From: an uncultured Clostridia bacterium
GTDB lineage: Bacteria > Bacillota > Clostridia > Oscillospirales > Ruminococcaceae
Assembly (NCBI GenBank): GCA_944382845.1
Contig: CALWNN010000082.1
Span: forward strand, 62,001 to 126,000
DNA length: 64,000 nt
Direction: 5' to 3'
In this document: in pieces, positions 51,267 through 60,808 of the stretch
Layout of the letters: each line of letters begins with the position of its first letter
How positions within the stretch are numbered: the first letter of the stretch is position 1
Program-made: the position numbers and the translations under genes
Notes under the pieces: generated by a model
The model's database searches: none
Seen by the model: the letters and a program-made list of their open reading frames with translations, nothing else
Told to the model about the DNA's origin: nothing

Positions 51267-53261
51267 TTATTCAGCAGCCTCTTCAGTTGTTTCCTCTGAA
51301 GCTTCAGCTTCTTCAACTGGTTCTTCCGTGTTTTCCTCTTCGGGAAGAAGCGCTCTCATAGAAAGGCTGATTCTCTTCTGGTCTTCGTCGATATCAATAA
51401 TCTTAACGTCTACCATATCTCCAACAGAAAGAATATCAGAAACATTGTTTACTCTCTGGTTTGCAATCTGAGAAATGTGGATAAGTCCGTCTATTCCATC
51501 GATGATCTGGGCAAATGCACCGAAAGATGTAATGGAAACAATCTTTACGTTTACAACATCGCCCTTATGGTATGTTGAGATGAAGATATTCCACGGATTT
51601 TCAGAATCCTTCTTACATGTAAGTGAAACCTTCTGGTTTTCCTTGTCAACGTCTTTAAGAATAACATTTATCTTATCGCCAACGCTGAAAATATCGGAAG
51701 GATGCTTAACTCTCTTCCAGCAGATATCAGGCTTACGGATAAGTCCGTCAACTCCACCGAGATCAACAAACACGCCATAGTCAAGGATAGACTTAACAGT
51801 TCCCTCAACCTCCATGCCTGCCTCGGCTGTTTCAAAGAACTTAGCCTTAGCAGCTGCTCTCTTCTCGTTTGCAACAGCTCTTACAGAACCTACTGCTCTT
51901 TGTCCGTTTTCATTTACTTCAATGACCTTGAATTCAACATTCTTTTTAAGAAGGTCATCAAGCTTATCATCGCGTCTTGCGGTTGCGAGTGACGCAGGAA
52001 TAAATACCTTTACACCGTTAGTTGAAACAAGAATTCCGCCCTTAACGACATTTGTAACAACGCCTGAAAGAACAGTTCCTTCCTCTTTTGCCTTAACGAT
52101 CTCCTCAAATCCCTTCATAGCGTCAACTTTTTTCTTTGAAAGGGTAACTATTCCGTCTTGATCGCTTATTTTGAGGACGATAGCTTCAATCTCGTCTCCA
52201 ACCTTGACTATGTCTTCTGCCTTTGCGTTCGGATCATTGGAAAGCTCAGAAGCGGGAATTATACCTGTATGCTTGGTTCCGATATCAACAGTAACTTCGC
52301 TGTTATTAACAGTGGTTATGTAACCGGTAACCTTTGCTCCTGTATATATTTTCTTGAAAGACTGCTCCAACGCCTCCTCAAAATTAAATTCTTCTTCATT
52401 GTTGAGTATTTCGCTCATGGTCTCTTGTACCTCCTTGATTATATATGCAGGCGTCGATGCGCCGGCAGAAATCCCTATGAAATGAGAACCGGAAAAATCT
52501 ATGGAACTTAGTTCTTCCTTGCCCTCTACATGATAACACCTGCAAAATTTTTCGCAGACATTTTTAAGCTTTATGGTGTTTGAGCTGTTTCTTCCCCCGA
52601 CTATTATCATTACATCGGCTTTTCTTGCAAGTTCCTCCGCTTCACGCTGTCTTTCGGCAGTTGCGTTACAGATCGTATTATAAATCCTTGCTTTTACGCC
52701 TTTTTCTGATACAGCCTTTTCACACTCATTCCAGATACTCACATTAAACGTAGTCTGGGACACTATCGTTACTTCCTTACCCTCAATCTTTTCAAGCAAT
52801 CCATCAAGTTGTTCTCTGTCAGAAAAAACATAACATTCGCCTTTGCAATGTCCTTTTATACCCACTACCTCAGGATGGACAGGGTCGCCGGCAATAAGCA
52901 CAACCTTATTTTCACCGGAATTTTCATAAGCGATCTTATGTATCCTTTCAACAAAAGGGCAGGTAGCGTCGATAATATCAGCGCCCTTCTCTTCAAGCGC
53001 CTTTATTGTTGATATATCCACTCCGTGGCTTCTTATCACAACATGTTGACCTTTATTAATACAGGTCACGTCATCGACAGCCCTGACTCCCTTGGCTTCA
53101 AGATCGGAAACTACATTCTTATTATGAATGATAGGTCCAAGCGTTACCAGATCATCATAGTCATTTAATTTATTATACACTATTTTTACGGCTCTGTCTA
53201 CACCAAAACAAAAACCCGCAGATTTTGCAACGATAATTTTACAATTTCTTAACATTTTCAT
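51267..53261 (-). CDS. ispH: IspH-S1 fusion: HMBPP reductase joined to ribosomal protein S1-like domains
   Basis: A 664-residue fusion known from clostridia. Residues 1-285 are IspH, with iron-sulfur cysteines in AGFCFGVDRAV, DATCPFVERIH and TICNATAERQ and the substrate loop ISAGASTPAYI. It makes IPP and DMAPP in the non-mevalonate pathway. Residues about 300-645 contain four S1 RNA-binding repeats (for example GAKVTGYITTVNNSEVTVDIG and DVVNVKIVSITSFGAFAQI). The tail is Glu-rich. The start overlaps the cmk-plsC gene by about 20 bases; ATG at 53261 or 53255 are both possible and neither has a strong ribosome site, suggesting coupled translation. Confidence 0.94.
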   Translation of the reverse strand: MKMLRNCKIIVAKSAGFCFGVDRAVKIVYNKLNDYDDLVTLGPIIHNKNVVSDLEAKGVRAVDDVTCINKGQHVVIRSHGVDISTIKALEEKGADIIDATCPFVERIHKIAYENSGENKVVLIAGDPVHPEVVGIKGHCKGECYVFSDREQLDGLLEKIEGKEVTIVSQTTFNVSIWNECEKAVSEKGVKARIYNTICNATAERQREAEELARKADVMIIVGGRNSSNTIKLKNVCEKFCRCYHVEGKEELSSIDFSGSHFIGISAGASTPAYIIKEVQETMSEILNNEEEFNFEEALEQSFKKIYTGAKVTGYITTVNNSEVTVDIGTKHTGIIPASELSNDPNAKAEDIVKVGDEIEAIVLKISDQDGIVTLSKKKVDAMKGFEEIVKAKEEGTVLSGVVTNVVKGGILVSTNGVKVFIPASLATARRDDKLDDLLKKNVEFKVIEVNENGQRAVGSVRAVANEKRAAAKAKFFETAEAGMEVEGTVKSILDYGVFVDLGGVDGLIRKPDICWKRVKHPSDIFSVGDKINVILKDVDKENQKVSLTCKKDSENPWNIFISTYHKGDVVNVKIVSITSFGAFAQIIDGIDGLIHISQIANQRVNNVSDILSVGDMVDVKIIDIDEDQKRISLSMRALLPEEENTEEPVEEAEASEETTEEAAE

Positions 53262-54600
53262 TTACCAGATTATTAAGCTCCTGTGAAATTTTATTCTTGA
53301 TAAGTTTCAGGCAGCGTGGAGAAGTAGAATCTGCGCCAAGCTCTGCGGGAGTAAAGGATTTTCCGAAAGCAACGATTATCCTGCTTCTGAATTTAAGCTT
53401 TCTGCCCTCAAAGCAAATCGCCACCGGAACGATATTTGTCTGGCTTACAGCGCCTATAAGAGCCGCACCGGACCGTATCTTTCCTACCTTTCCGTCACGT
53501 GATCTTGTTCCTTCCGGAAAAATAAGAAAATTTCTTCCTTTTTTCATTGTTCTAATGGATTTTTCGATTGCTTCGGTATCTCCGTTTCCGCGTTTTATAG
53601 GAAATGCGCCCAGCGCAATTATAAGCCACTTGAAAAAAATATTACCTTTAAAAAGTTCTTCCTTTGCCATAAATCTGAAAGGACCTCTTACAGGAATTGA
53701 AACAAGCACAGGGTCTGCGTAGCTTCTATGAGTGCAGACATACATATTTCCGCCGCCTTTAGGGCAGTTTTCCGTACCTACATACTCAACCTTATACCAT
53801 ATCTTATATGCAATCCAGACAAGAAATCGGAAAAGCTGATGAACTATCCAGAGAAAACAGTTTACGTTTTTTCCCGGTTCAACCGGATCTATGGGCATCA
53901 GTTCATGTTCCTTTTTTTTTTGAAGCTTTTCCTCCGCTGTCTTTTCCTTTATTACTGAAATTATTTTTTCCACCGACCGGTCAAAGTCCATATCGGACGT
54001 ATCAACCAAAACAGCATCTTCCGCTTGTTTCAGCGGTGCGGTTTCACGGTGAGCATCGTTATAGTCACGCTGGATAATATCCTTTAAAACCTCTTCATAG
54101 GTTGACTTATCGCCTTTTTCCTGAAGCTCCTTGAATCTTCTTTTTGCTCTTTCTTCAGCAGAGGCTGTAAGAAAGATTTTTACCTGAGCGTTTGGAAGCA
54201 CAACAGTTCCGATATCTCTTCCGTCCATGATTATATTATTTTCTCTGGCAATATTTCTTTGAAGGTCCAAAAGAAAAGTCCTTACCTCAGGAATTGCTGA
54301 AACAGCGGAAGCAGCCATTGATATTTCAGGAGTTCTTATAAGTTCCGACACGTCCTCACCGTTTAAGACAACGACCTGCGTCTTATCCTTATATTCAAGT
54401 TTTACGTCGATTTCAGAAAGCTTAGCCGAAACCTCCTCCTTATTTTTTATATCAACATTATTTCTCAGCATAAAAAGAGCCACAGATCTGTAAATCGCCC
54501 CGGTATCTACATAGATATATCCAAGGCTTGCTGCTGCCTTTTTAGCTATAGAGGATTTTCCCGCTCCCGACGGTCCGTCAAGCGCAACATTTATACCCAT
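53239..54600 (-). CDS. cmk: Cytidylate kinase fused to 1-acylglycerol-3-phosphate acyltransferase
   Basis: A 453-residue two-enzyme protein. Residues 1-220 are CMP kinase, with ALDGPSGAGKSSIAKKAA and the DGRDIGTVV segment. Residues about 245-453 are a PlsC-type acyltransferase, with the catalytic His-x4-Asp in THRSYADPVL and the FPEGTRSRDGK motif, preceded by a hydrophobic segment (IVHQLFRFLVWIAYKIW) that anchors it to the membrane. It joins pyrimidine nucleotide supply and phosphatidic acid synthesis, both feeding CDP-diacylglycerol. The fusion followed by ispH-S1 recurs in clostridia. AAAGGAAG precedes the ATG. Confidence 0.93.
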   Translation of the reverse strand: MGINVALDGPSGAGKSSIAKKAAASLGYIYVDTGAIYRSVALFMLRNNVDIKNKEEVSAKLSEIDVKLEYKDKTQVVVLNGEDVSELIRTPEISMAASAVSAIPEVRTFLLDLQRNIARENNIIMDGRDIGTVVLPNAQVKIFLTASAEERAKRRFKELQEKGDKSTYEEVLKDIIQRDYNDAHRETAPLKQAEDAVLVDTSDMDFDRSVEKIISVIKEKTAEEKLQKKKEHELMPIDPVEPGKNVNCFLWIVHQLFRFLVWIAYKIWYKVEYVGTENCPKGGGNMYVCTHRSYADPVLVSIPVRGPFRFMAKEELFKGNIFFKWLIIALGAFPIKRGNGDTEAIEKSIRTMKKGRNFLIFPEGTRSRDGKVGKIRSGAALIGAVSQTNIVPVAICFEGRKLKFRSRIIVAFGKSFTPAELGADSTSPRCLKLIKNKISQELNNLVNENVKKL

Positions 54601-54761
54601 TCAAAATCTTCCTTTCGGATATATTAAACACGTTGTTATTTTACCACACAAAAAAGCATCTGTCCACATTTTCCATGTAAAAATCAAAAAAAATTTAAAT
54701 ACAAACTGTTACTTTAATATTATAGCACATTTTCTCCCTTATGTAAAGAAAAATTTTTTAA

Positions 54762-54810
54762 CAAAACAAACGGACAGCGTTTTATGTCGTAATGGAAAAG
54801 CTGTCCGTTA
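54762..54810 (-). terminator. Terminator after the sirtuin gene
   Basis: On the minus strand, AACGGACAGC and GCTGTCCGTT enclose a 21-base loop and are followed by T-rich sequence, just past the stop at 54816. Confidence 0.85.
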
Positions 54811-54815
54811 TATTT

Positions 54816-55565
54816 TTATATTTTGGAAAAAACTTCGCCCAGTCCGCAGTTTATCAGAATATCCGCACAACTGTCATAGGAAGTTGGCGACTTATTTATC
54901 AGCACAAGATGCTCGCCTTTAAATCTTCCCACAAATCCGGCCGCCGGATAAACGACAAGAGATGTTCCCCCTACTATCAGCATATCAGCATTATATATTG
55001 CTTCAACTGCCTTTTCGGTAACACTGTTATCAAGGGGTTCTTCATAAAGAACAACATCGGGCTTTACTATTCCTCCGCAGTCGCAAAGCGGAATATGTTC
55101 CTCCGACTTTTTGTATAAACCTATCATTTCCTCCATTGAGTAAAATTCACCGCATTTTGTACAATGATTTCTATGAACAGAACCGTGAAGCTCATAAACA
55201 TTTTCGCTTCCAGCCATCTGGTGAAGTCCATCAATATTCTGGGTTATAACGGCTTTTACCTTTCCTTTTTTCTCAAGTTCAGCAAGCTTTAAATGAGTTA
55301 GATTTGGCTTTGCGTTTTTCACAATCATTTTATCGAAATAGAACCTGAAAAACTCCTTTGGATTTTCCTCAAAGAAGGTATGACTCAGTATGGTTTCCGG
55401 GGGATAATCATACTTTGTGTTGTAAAGTCCGTCTGTACCGCGAAAATCAGGAATACCGCTCTCCGTGGAAACGCCCGCTCCTCCGAAAAACACTACGTTT
55501 TCACTTTCTTTAAGAGCATCAAGAAATGCCTTGATATTTTTTTCGTTGTCAATTACATTATTCAT
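54816..55565 (-). CDS. cobB: NAD-dependent protein deacylase (sirtuin)
   Basis: A 249-residue Sir2 enzyme. NAD binds at GGAGVSTESGIPDFRG, the catalytic region is TQNIDGLHQ with the active His in YELHGS, and zinc is held by CTKC and CDC. SLVVYPAA and LINK complete the cofactor site. It removes acetyl or longer acyl groups from protein lysines, making nicotinamide and O-acyl-ADP-ribose. AAAGGATTG precedes the ATG. It lies 30 bases after the flavoprotein gene and is probably the last gene of that operon. Confidence 0.93.
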   Translation of the reverse strand: MNNVIDNEKNIKAFLDALKESENVVFFGGAGVSTESGIPDFRGTDGLYNTKYDYPPETILSHTFFEENPKEFFRFYFDKMIVKNAKPNLTHLKLAELEKKGKVKAVITQNIDGLHQMAGSENVYELHGSVHRNHCTKCGEFYSMEEMIGLYKKSEEHIPLCDCGGIVKPDVVLYEEPLDNSVTEKAVEAIYNADMLIVGGTSLVVYPAAGFVGRFKGEHLVLINKSPTSYDSCADILINCGLGEVFSKI

Positions 55566-55596
55566 ACTATCAATCCTTTAAAAATTTCAGCCAAGC

Positions 55597-56817
55597 TTAT
55601 AAATTCGAGGCAAAAGCATATGCTGTAGAAAATGCAATCTGAAGATTAAATCCTCCTGTGTAAGCGTCAACGTCAATAACTTCCCCTGCAAAATAGAGAT
55701 TTGAAACAAGCTTTGACTCCATGGTCTTTGGGTCTATCTCCTTAACGCTTACTCCTCCGCCGGTAATTATTCCTTCTTCAACAGGTCTGAAACCTTTGAC
55801 CGTAAATGTAAGATTTTTTATAAGTTCAACAAGTCTGCGCCGTTCTTCCCTTGTAATCTCATTTACCTTTTTTGTTCCGTCGATTCCGCTTAAGCTAACG
55901 ACAACAGGTATCATTTTTGCGGGAAGGAGTCTGCCGAGAGAATTCTGAAAATCACGGTTTTTAGCTTCTGTAAAGTCACGAAGTATACGCTTGTCAAGCT
56001 GATTTATATCAAGGGCGGGTTTCATATCGATGACAATTTTATACTGCTCCTTTGAAATTTTCCTCATTCGTGAGCTTGCGGAAAGAACCAGCGGTCCCGA
56101 CACGCCGAAGTGAGTAAAGAGCATTTCTCCCTGCTCCTTGAACACAGGCTTTTTAGCGTTTCCGTAGACCGAAAGGGTAACGTTTTTAAGTGAAAGCCCC
56201 ATCATCTGAGAAGCTTCCTTTTCTTCTATTTCAAGAGGTACAAGCGAGGGTCTGATTGGCATTATGGTATGCCCTGCGCTTTTTGCAAAAATATATCCGT
56301 CCCCTGTTGATCCGGTCTTTGGATAAGACATTCCCCCTGTTGCAATAAGAACCTTTTGGGCGCTGTAAGTATCCTTTTCACCTTTGGCTCCCACAGCCGA
56401 ATGGTTTTCAATTATTAGGGAGGTGATATTATCATGAATTATTTTTACTCCCGCTTTTTTGCATGCTTCAACAAGTGTGTCAACAATATCCGACGACTTA
56501 TCGCTTTGAGGAAAAACCCGGTTTCCCCTTTCGGTTTTGAGTTTTACTCCCTGCTCCTCAAAAAATTCAATTGTATCGGCAGGTGAAAAGCCGTCAAGAG
56601 CAGAAAACATAAATCTCGGATTTGTAGGAATGTTTTTCATAACGGTTTCGCTGTCGCAGTTATTTGTTACGTTACATCTTCCCTTTCCGGTTATAAGAAG
56701 TTTTTTCCCAAGGATATTATTTTTTTCAACTATCACGGTATTAAATCCTTTTCTTGCGGCAAATATTGCCGCAAAAAGTCCGGACGCTCCGCCGCCGATC
56801 ACAAGAAGGTCATACAT
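55597..56817 (-). CDS. BaiN/HI0933-family flavoprotein oxidoreductase
   Basis: A protein of about 406 residues. FAD binds at LVIGGGASGLFAA near the N-terminus. Family signatures include GKGRCNVTN, YPKTGSTGDGY and the C-terminal LYFAGEVIDVDAYTGGFNLQ. Relatives include BaiN, reported to reduce bile acid intermediates in a gut clostridium, but most members are uncharacterised housekeeping proteins, so no substrate is claimed. The start is ambiguous between ATG codons at 56826 and 56817; GGCGGTG is best spaced for 56817, which overlaps the stop of the upstream regulator gene. Confidence 0.85.
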   Translation of the reverse strand: MYDLLVIGGGASGLFAAIFAARKGFNTVIVEKNNILGKKLLITGKGRCNVTNNCDSETVMKNIPTNPRFMFSALDGFSPADTIEFFEEQGVKLKTERGNRVFPQSDKSSDIVDTLVEACKKAGVKIIHDNITSLIIENHSAVGAKGEKDTYSAQKVLIATGGMSYPKTGSTGDGYIFAKSAGHTIMPIRPSLVPLEIEEKEASQMMGLSLKNVTLSVYGNAKKPVFKEQGEMLFTHFGVSGPLVLSASSRMRKISKEQYKIVIDMKPALDINQLDKRILRDFTEAKNRDFQNSLGRLLPAKMIPVVVSLSGIDGTKKVNEITREERRRLVELIKNLTFTVKGFRPVEEGIITGGGVSVKEIDPKTMESKLVSNLYFAGEVIDVDAYTGGFNLQIAFSTAYAFASNL

Positions 56818-57700
56818 CGTTTTCATCACCGCCGTTATCGCTGTCGAGTTTTGAGTAGACCTCGTACTCGTCCCAAATCTTTTCAAGGTTTTCAAAGGTC
56901 TTTTTTACTTTTTCCCTTGATCTAATAGAAACTGCAACGATAAGTGCATTTATCAGTGACATAGGTGCTACAAGGGAGTCCACAAACGAAGCCATATCAC
57001 TTTTTGCAATAAGAACATTATCCGAATAAGGCACAAGAGGAGACGAACCGCTGTCGGTAATGGCTATAACATTTGCGCCCTTTGCTTTTGCGTATTTTAA
57101 AGCATTCACAGTCTGGTTTGAATATCTTGGAAAAGAAATACCGATCATAAGGTCGTTTTCTCCGATCCTCATTATCTGCTCAAAAACCTCGCTTGGAGTT
57201 GAAGCGGAAACAAGTCTTACATCAGGAAGGATAAGATTGAAGTAATACTTTATGAATTGTGCAAGAGAAGCAGCGCTTCTTGCTCCGAAAATATATATAG
57301 TCCTGCTGTTCATAATCTTTTCAACACACTGATTGAAATCATCTTTTGAGCATTTTTCAAGGGTCTTTCTTATACGCTCAATATCAAGGTTCAGAACCTT
57401 TTCCATGACATCGCTTTCCCCTATCCTGTCTGATGTAACATCAATTCTCTGAACAGCGGTAAGCTTATTTTGTATAACGTCCTGAAGTGCGCTCTGAAGC
57501 GCCGGATATCCGTCAAAACCAAGCTCTGACGCAAATCTTACAATAGTTGATTCGCTTACTCCCACCGCATTTCCAAGCTTTGCGGCCGTCATATAAGCCG
57601 CCTTGTCGTAATGCTCAAGTATATACCCTGCTATAAGTTTATGTCCCTTTGACATTGAGGGTATATTTTTTCTTATTTCGGAAAACAGATCCATTGCCAT
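56810..57700 (-). CDS. RpiR/MurR-family transcriptional regulator
   Basis: A 296-residue regulator. The N-terminal helix-turn-helix domain includes AAKLGNAVGVSESTIVRFASELG. A SIS sugar-phosphate isomerase-like domain follows (IYIFGARSAASLAQ, IGISFPRYSNQTVNAL, NVIAITDSGSSPLV). Such proteins sense phosphosugars such as MurNAc-6-P. AAAGGAAATGGG before the ATG at 57700 fixes the start. It sits between a DUF3006 gene and the flavoprotein gene with overlapping ends, so it may not be regulating an adjacent sugar operon; none is present here. Confidence 0.88.
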   Translation of the reverse strand: MAMDLFSEIRKNIPSMSKGHKLIAGYILEHYDKAAYMTAAKLGNAVGVSESTIVRFASELGFDGYPALQSALQDVIQNKLTAVQRIDVTSDRIGESDVMEKVLNLDIERIRKTLEKCSKDDFNQCVEKIMNSRTIYIFGARSAASLAQFIKYYFNLILPDVRLVSASTPSEVFEQIMRIGENDLMIGISFPRYSNQTVNALKYAKAKGANVIAITDSGSSPLVPYSDNVLIAKSDMASFVDSLVAPMSLINALIVAVSIRSREKVKKTFENLEKIWDEYEVYSKLDSDNGGDENDV

Positions 57701-57726
57701 AATCCCATTTCCTTTCGGTTTAAGGT

Positions 57727-57948
57727 TTAATCCCAAAGACTGTTCTGAAGTCTTGTTATCTTTTCACGGCGAAGCCTTGTTTCTTCTTCATCGACAACAT
57801 ATTTTTCTCCCTCTCTCGCAAGAACATCTCCTGCCTTTGCCCCTTGCGGAAGCTTTTTAATATCGAGAATTATCTGAGTCTCTTCGTTCTTTGATACTAC
57901 AAGCTCGCACACAGCGAAATCTTCTTCTATCCTGTCGATTATAAGCAT
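57727..57948 (-). CDS. DUF3006-family small protein
   Basis: A 73-residue acidic protein with MLIIDRIEEDFAVCEL at the start, typical of DUF3006. The family is regularly encoded beside ComEC-like metallo-beta-lactamase proteins, as here, 12 bases downstream of one. The role is unknown. AAAGGAG precedes the ATG. Confidence 0.8.
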   Translation of the reverse strand: MLIIDRIEEDFAVCELVVSKNEETQIILDIKKLPQGAKAGDVLAREGEKYVVDEEETRLRREKITRLQNSLWD

Positions 57949-57960
57949 ATTGATTCTCCT

Positions 57961-58908
57961 TTATTCAAGCAGGTTTTTCCCTGTCTGGTCAACAACGTTA
58001 AGTCCTTCTCCGTCCGATTCAAAAATAATCGTTCCCTGAATATCTGTGCGGAAGATATAGTCTGCATACTTTTCAACACGTTCCAATGTTTCCTCGTTGG
58101 GATGTCCGTATTTATTTCCCGAACCGCAGGAAATAACCGCATATCTTGGATTTACAGCGTCAAGAAGGGTCACGGACGAAGCGGTCTTGCTTCCATGGTG
58201 TCCAAGCTTCAAGACTTTTGCTTCAAGACTGTTTCTTGCCCTTTTTACAAGATTCTCCTCAGCCTCTTCCTCAGTATCTCCGGTAATAAGAAAACTATTT
58301 TCGCCGTGAATCACTTTTATACATACCGAATAATCATTAAGATCTGAATAATCGCCAACAGGCTCAAAAAACTCAATACTGCTTGTACCAAGTTCCATTA
58401 CCTCGTCTCTTGCGGCGTGCAGCTTAAGTCCCTTTGCACTTACAGCTTCAAGAAGGTCTTCATATGTCTGGGTGGTAGGGGTCATATCATCAGGAACTTT
58501 TGGAAGTATGACAGTTTCAACATCGTAATTTTCAACTATATAGGAAAGTCCTCCTATATGGTCGCTGTGAGGGTGAGTTCCCACAACAAATTTAAGCTTT
58601 GTTATTCCAAGAGAGTCAAGATAATCCGCTACGATAAGTCCACAGTCCTTTTCGCCTGCGTCAATAAGCATAGCTTCCCCGTCCGAATAAACAAGGGTGC
58701 AGTCTCCCTGACCGACATCAATAAAATGCACGGTTGTTTCAACCGCTACCGCAGCCTTGTCGCTTCCCTTGAAAATATCCTTGAAAAAGTCTGAACTTAT
58801 ATTTCCTTTTCCAACAAAGTAAGCCACAACTGCAATTATCACTACGGTGATAAAATACAGCAAATTTTTAGGGCTTACTTTCTGCCCCTTGGTTTTTTGT
58901 CTTGCCAT
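57961..58908 (-). CDS. ComEC/Rec2-like metallo-beta-lactamase hydrolase, membrane-anchored
   Basis: A 315-residue protein. A basic N-terminus and one transmembrane helix (about residues 16-34) anchor the domain outside the membrane. The metal site is THPHSDHIGG, with further ligands in LITGDTE and LGHHGSKTASS. It resembles the soluble hydrolase domain of ComEC, thought to degrade DNA, without the channel domain. Many stand-alone copies exist in clostridia with unknown substrate. The gene overlaps the 3' end of the radical SAM gene by 34 bases. Confidence 0.86.
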   Translation of the reverse strand: MARQKTKGQKVSPKNLLYFITVVIIAVVAYFVGKGNISSDFFKDIFKGSDKAAVAVETTVHFIDVGQGDCTLVYSDGEAMLIDAGEKDCGLIVADYLDSLGITKLKFVVGTHPHSDHIGGLSYIVENYDVETVILPKVPDDMTPTTQTYEDLLEAVSAKGLKLHAARDEVMELGTSSIEFFEPVGDYSDLNDYSVCIKVIHGENSFLITGDTEEEAEENLVKRARNSLEAKVLKLGHHGSKTASSVTLLDAVNPRYAVISCGSGNKYGHPNEETLERVEKYADYIFRTDIQGTIIFESDGEGLNVVDQTGKNLLE

Positions 58909-60767
58909 TTTGTCTTTCCTTTATTTAAACTTTTTGAAGGAGTATTTTTGTTCTTAGCGTTGATTATTGTTTTGTCTTTTGGGTCAGGAGTTACAAGACA
59001 GCCCTTCGTGTTTCCGATAAGGTCTGTTCTTCCCGCCTTTTTAAGTGCGTCAATTATCTTCCGCCTGTTCTGGGGCTTGTAATATTGAAGCAACGCCCTC
59101 TGAAGAGCTTTTTCCTCCTTATCCTTAGCAACATACACAGGCTCTAAGGTATAGGGGTCAAGTCCTGTATAGAACATTGCGGTTGATATCGTTCCCGGAG
59201 TTGGGTAAAAGTCCTGTACCTGCTCAGGATGGATATTATTTTCCTTTAAAAATACGGCAAGTTCCACCGCGTCTTTCATTGTGCTTCCCGGATGTGAAGA
59301 CATAAGGTAAGGGACAAGATACTGTTCCTTGCCTTTTTTCTTTGTTATCTCATAGAATTTCTTCTGGAATTTCTTATAGGCTTCTATATGAGGTTTTCCC
59401 ATTTTATCAAGAACTACCGCCGAGCAGTGTTCCGGAGCGACCTTCAATTGTCCGCTGACATGATACTCAATAAGCTCGTTCATAAAGCTTTCGTCCTTAT
59501 CCTCAATAAGATAGTCGTATCTTATACCGGAGCGGATAAACACCTTTTTGACGCCGGGAACATTTCTCAGCTTTCTCAGCATATGAAGATATTCAGTATG
59601 GTCAACATGAAGATTTTTACACGGGGTAGGAGCCAGACATTTTTTGCCCTTGCAAAGACCGCTTTCAAGCTGCTTTTCACAGGAAGGGTAACGAAAATTA
59701 GCCGTAGCACCTCCCACGTCGTGGATATAGCCTTTAAAATCAGGCAATTTTGTAAGCTTTTCAGCCTCAGCTAAAACAGACTCCTCGCTTCTTGTCTGAA
59801 TTCTTCTGCCCTGATGCAGTGCAATGGAGCAAAAGTTACAAAATCCGAAGCACCCTCTGTTATGGGTTATTGAAAATCTTACTTCTTCAATACCGGGTAC
59901 CCCGCCGTCCTTTTCATACATAGGGTGATATGTGCGCTCATAAGGCAGGCTGTAAACAAGGTCAAGCTCCTCGGTAGTTAGAGAAGTCGGCGGCGGATTC
60001 TGCACAAGCATAAGCTCACCCTGACGCTGAATAACAGTCTTTCCGTAAATTTCATCCTGCTGATCGTACTGTATTCTTGTAGCCTTGGCATAAAGCTTTT
60101 TATTTTCTCTTACCTGTGCAAGAGAGGGACATTCCGCAGAGCCGAAAGGAGTATTTTCAGGCTTTGTCAGGTAACAGGTCCCTCGTACGTCGGTTATATC
60201 CTTTACGTTTTCCCCTCTATTCAATCTGTCTGCAAGCTCAATAATTGAATGTTCTCCCATTCCGTACATTAAAATGTCAGCCTTGCTGTCAACTAAAATT
60301 GACGGCATAACAGAATCGCTCCAATAATCGTAGTGAGCAAATCTTCTGAGGGACGCCTCAAGTCCTCCCGTTAAAACAGGTATTTCAGGGTGAAGTTCTT
60401 TAAGCCTTCTGCAATATACAGTTACAGCTCTGTCAGGGCGTTTTCCTGCTTTCCCTCCGGGAGTGTATGCGTCGTCTGTTCTCAGCCTTTTTGCAACTGT
60501 ATAATGCGCAACCATTGAATCTATATTCCCGGCAGTTACGAGATAAGCAAGTCTTGGAGTTCCGAGTTTTTCAAAATCCTTATTGCTTCTCCAGTCAGGC
60601 TGAGCGATTATTCCTACAGTATAGCCGTGATATTCAAGCCATCTTGAAATTATAGAAACTCCGAAGCTTGGGTGGTCAACATAAGCGTCTCCCGATATAT
60701 ATACAAAGTCGAGCTTATCAATTCCACGCTCTTTCATATCCTCTTTTGATACGGGCAAAAATGCCAT
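58875..60767 (-). CDS. YgiQ-family radical SAM protein
   Basis: A 630-residue enzyme, standard for the YgiQ (UPF0313) family. The N-terminal region starts MAFLPVSKEDMKERG. The radical SAM cysteines are CFGFCNFC at about residue 310 (Cys-x3-Cys-x2-Cys). The C-terminal tail is basic, ending KPRGRK, with likely RNA or DNA affinity. The reaction is not established. AAGGAGG before the ATG at 60767 is decisive. It is probably co-transcribed with ftsK upstream (41-base gap) and the hydrolase downstream. Confidence 0.9.
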   Translation of the reverse strand: MAFLPVSKEDMKERGIDKLDFVYISGDAYVDHPSFGVSIISRWLEYHGYTVGIIAQPDWRSNKDFEKLGTPRLAYLVTAGNIDSMVAHYTVAKRLRTDDAYTPGGKAGKRPDRAVTVYCRRLKELHPEIPVLTGGLEASLRRFAHYDYWSDSVMPSILVDSKADILMYGMGEHSIIELADRLNRGENVKDITDVRGTCYLTKPENTPFGSAECPSLAQVRENKKLYAKATRIQYDQQDEIYGKTVIQRQGELMLVQNPPPTSLTTEELDLVYSLPYERTYHPMYEKDGGVPGIEEVRFSITHNRGCFGFCNFCSIALHQGRRIQTRSEESVLAEAEKLTKLPDFKGYIHDVGGATANFRYPSCEKQLESGLCKGKKCLAPTPCKNLHVDHTEYLHMLRKLRNVPGVKKVFIRSGIRYDYLIEDKDESFMNELIEYHVSGQLKVAPEHCSAVVLDKMGKPHIEAYKKFQKKFYEITKKKGKEQYLVPYLMSSHPGSTMKDAVELAVFLKENNIHPEQVQDFYPTPGTISTAMFYTGLDPYTLEPVYVAKDKEEKALQRALLQYYKPQNRRKIIDALKKAGRTDLIGNTKGCLVTPDPKDKTIINAKNKNTPSKSLNKGKTKWQDKKPRGRK

Positions 60768-60808
60768 AAGACTCCTCCTTGCTGCTGAGTGGAGCATGAA
60801 TCGGCTAT

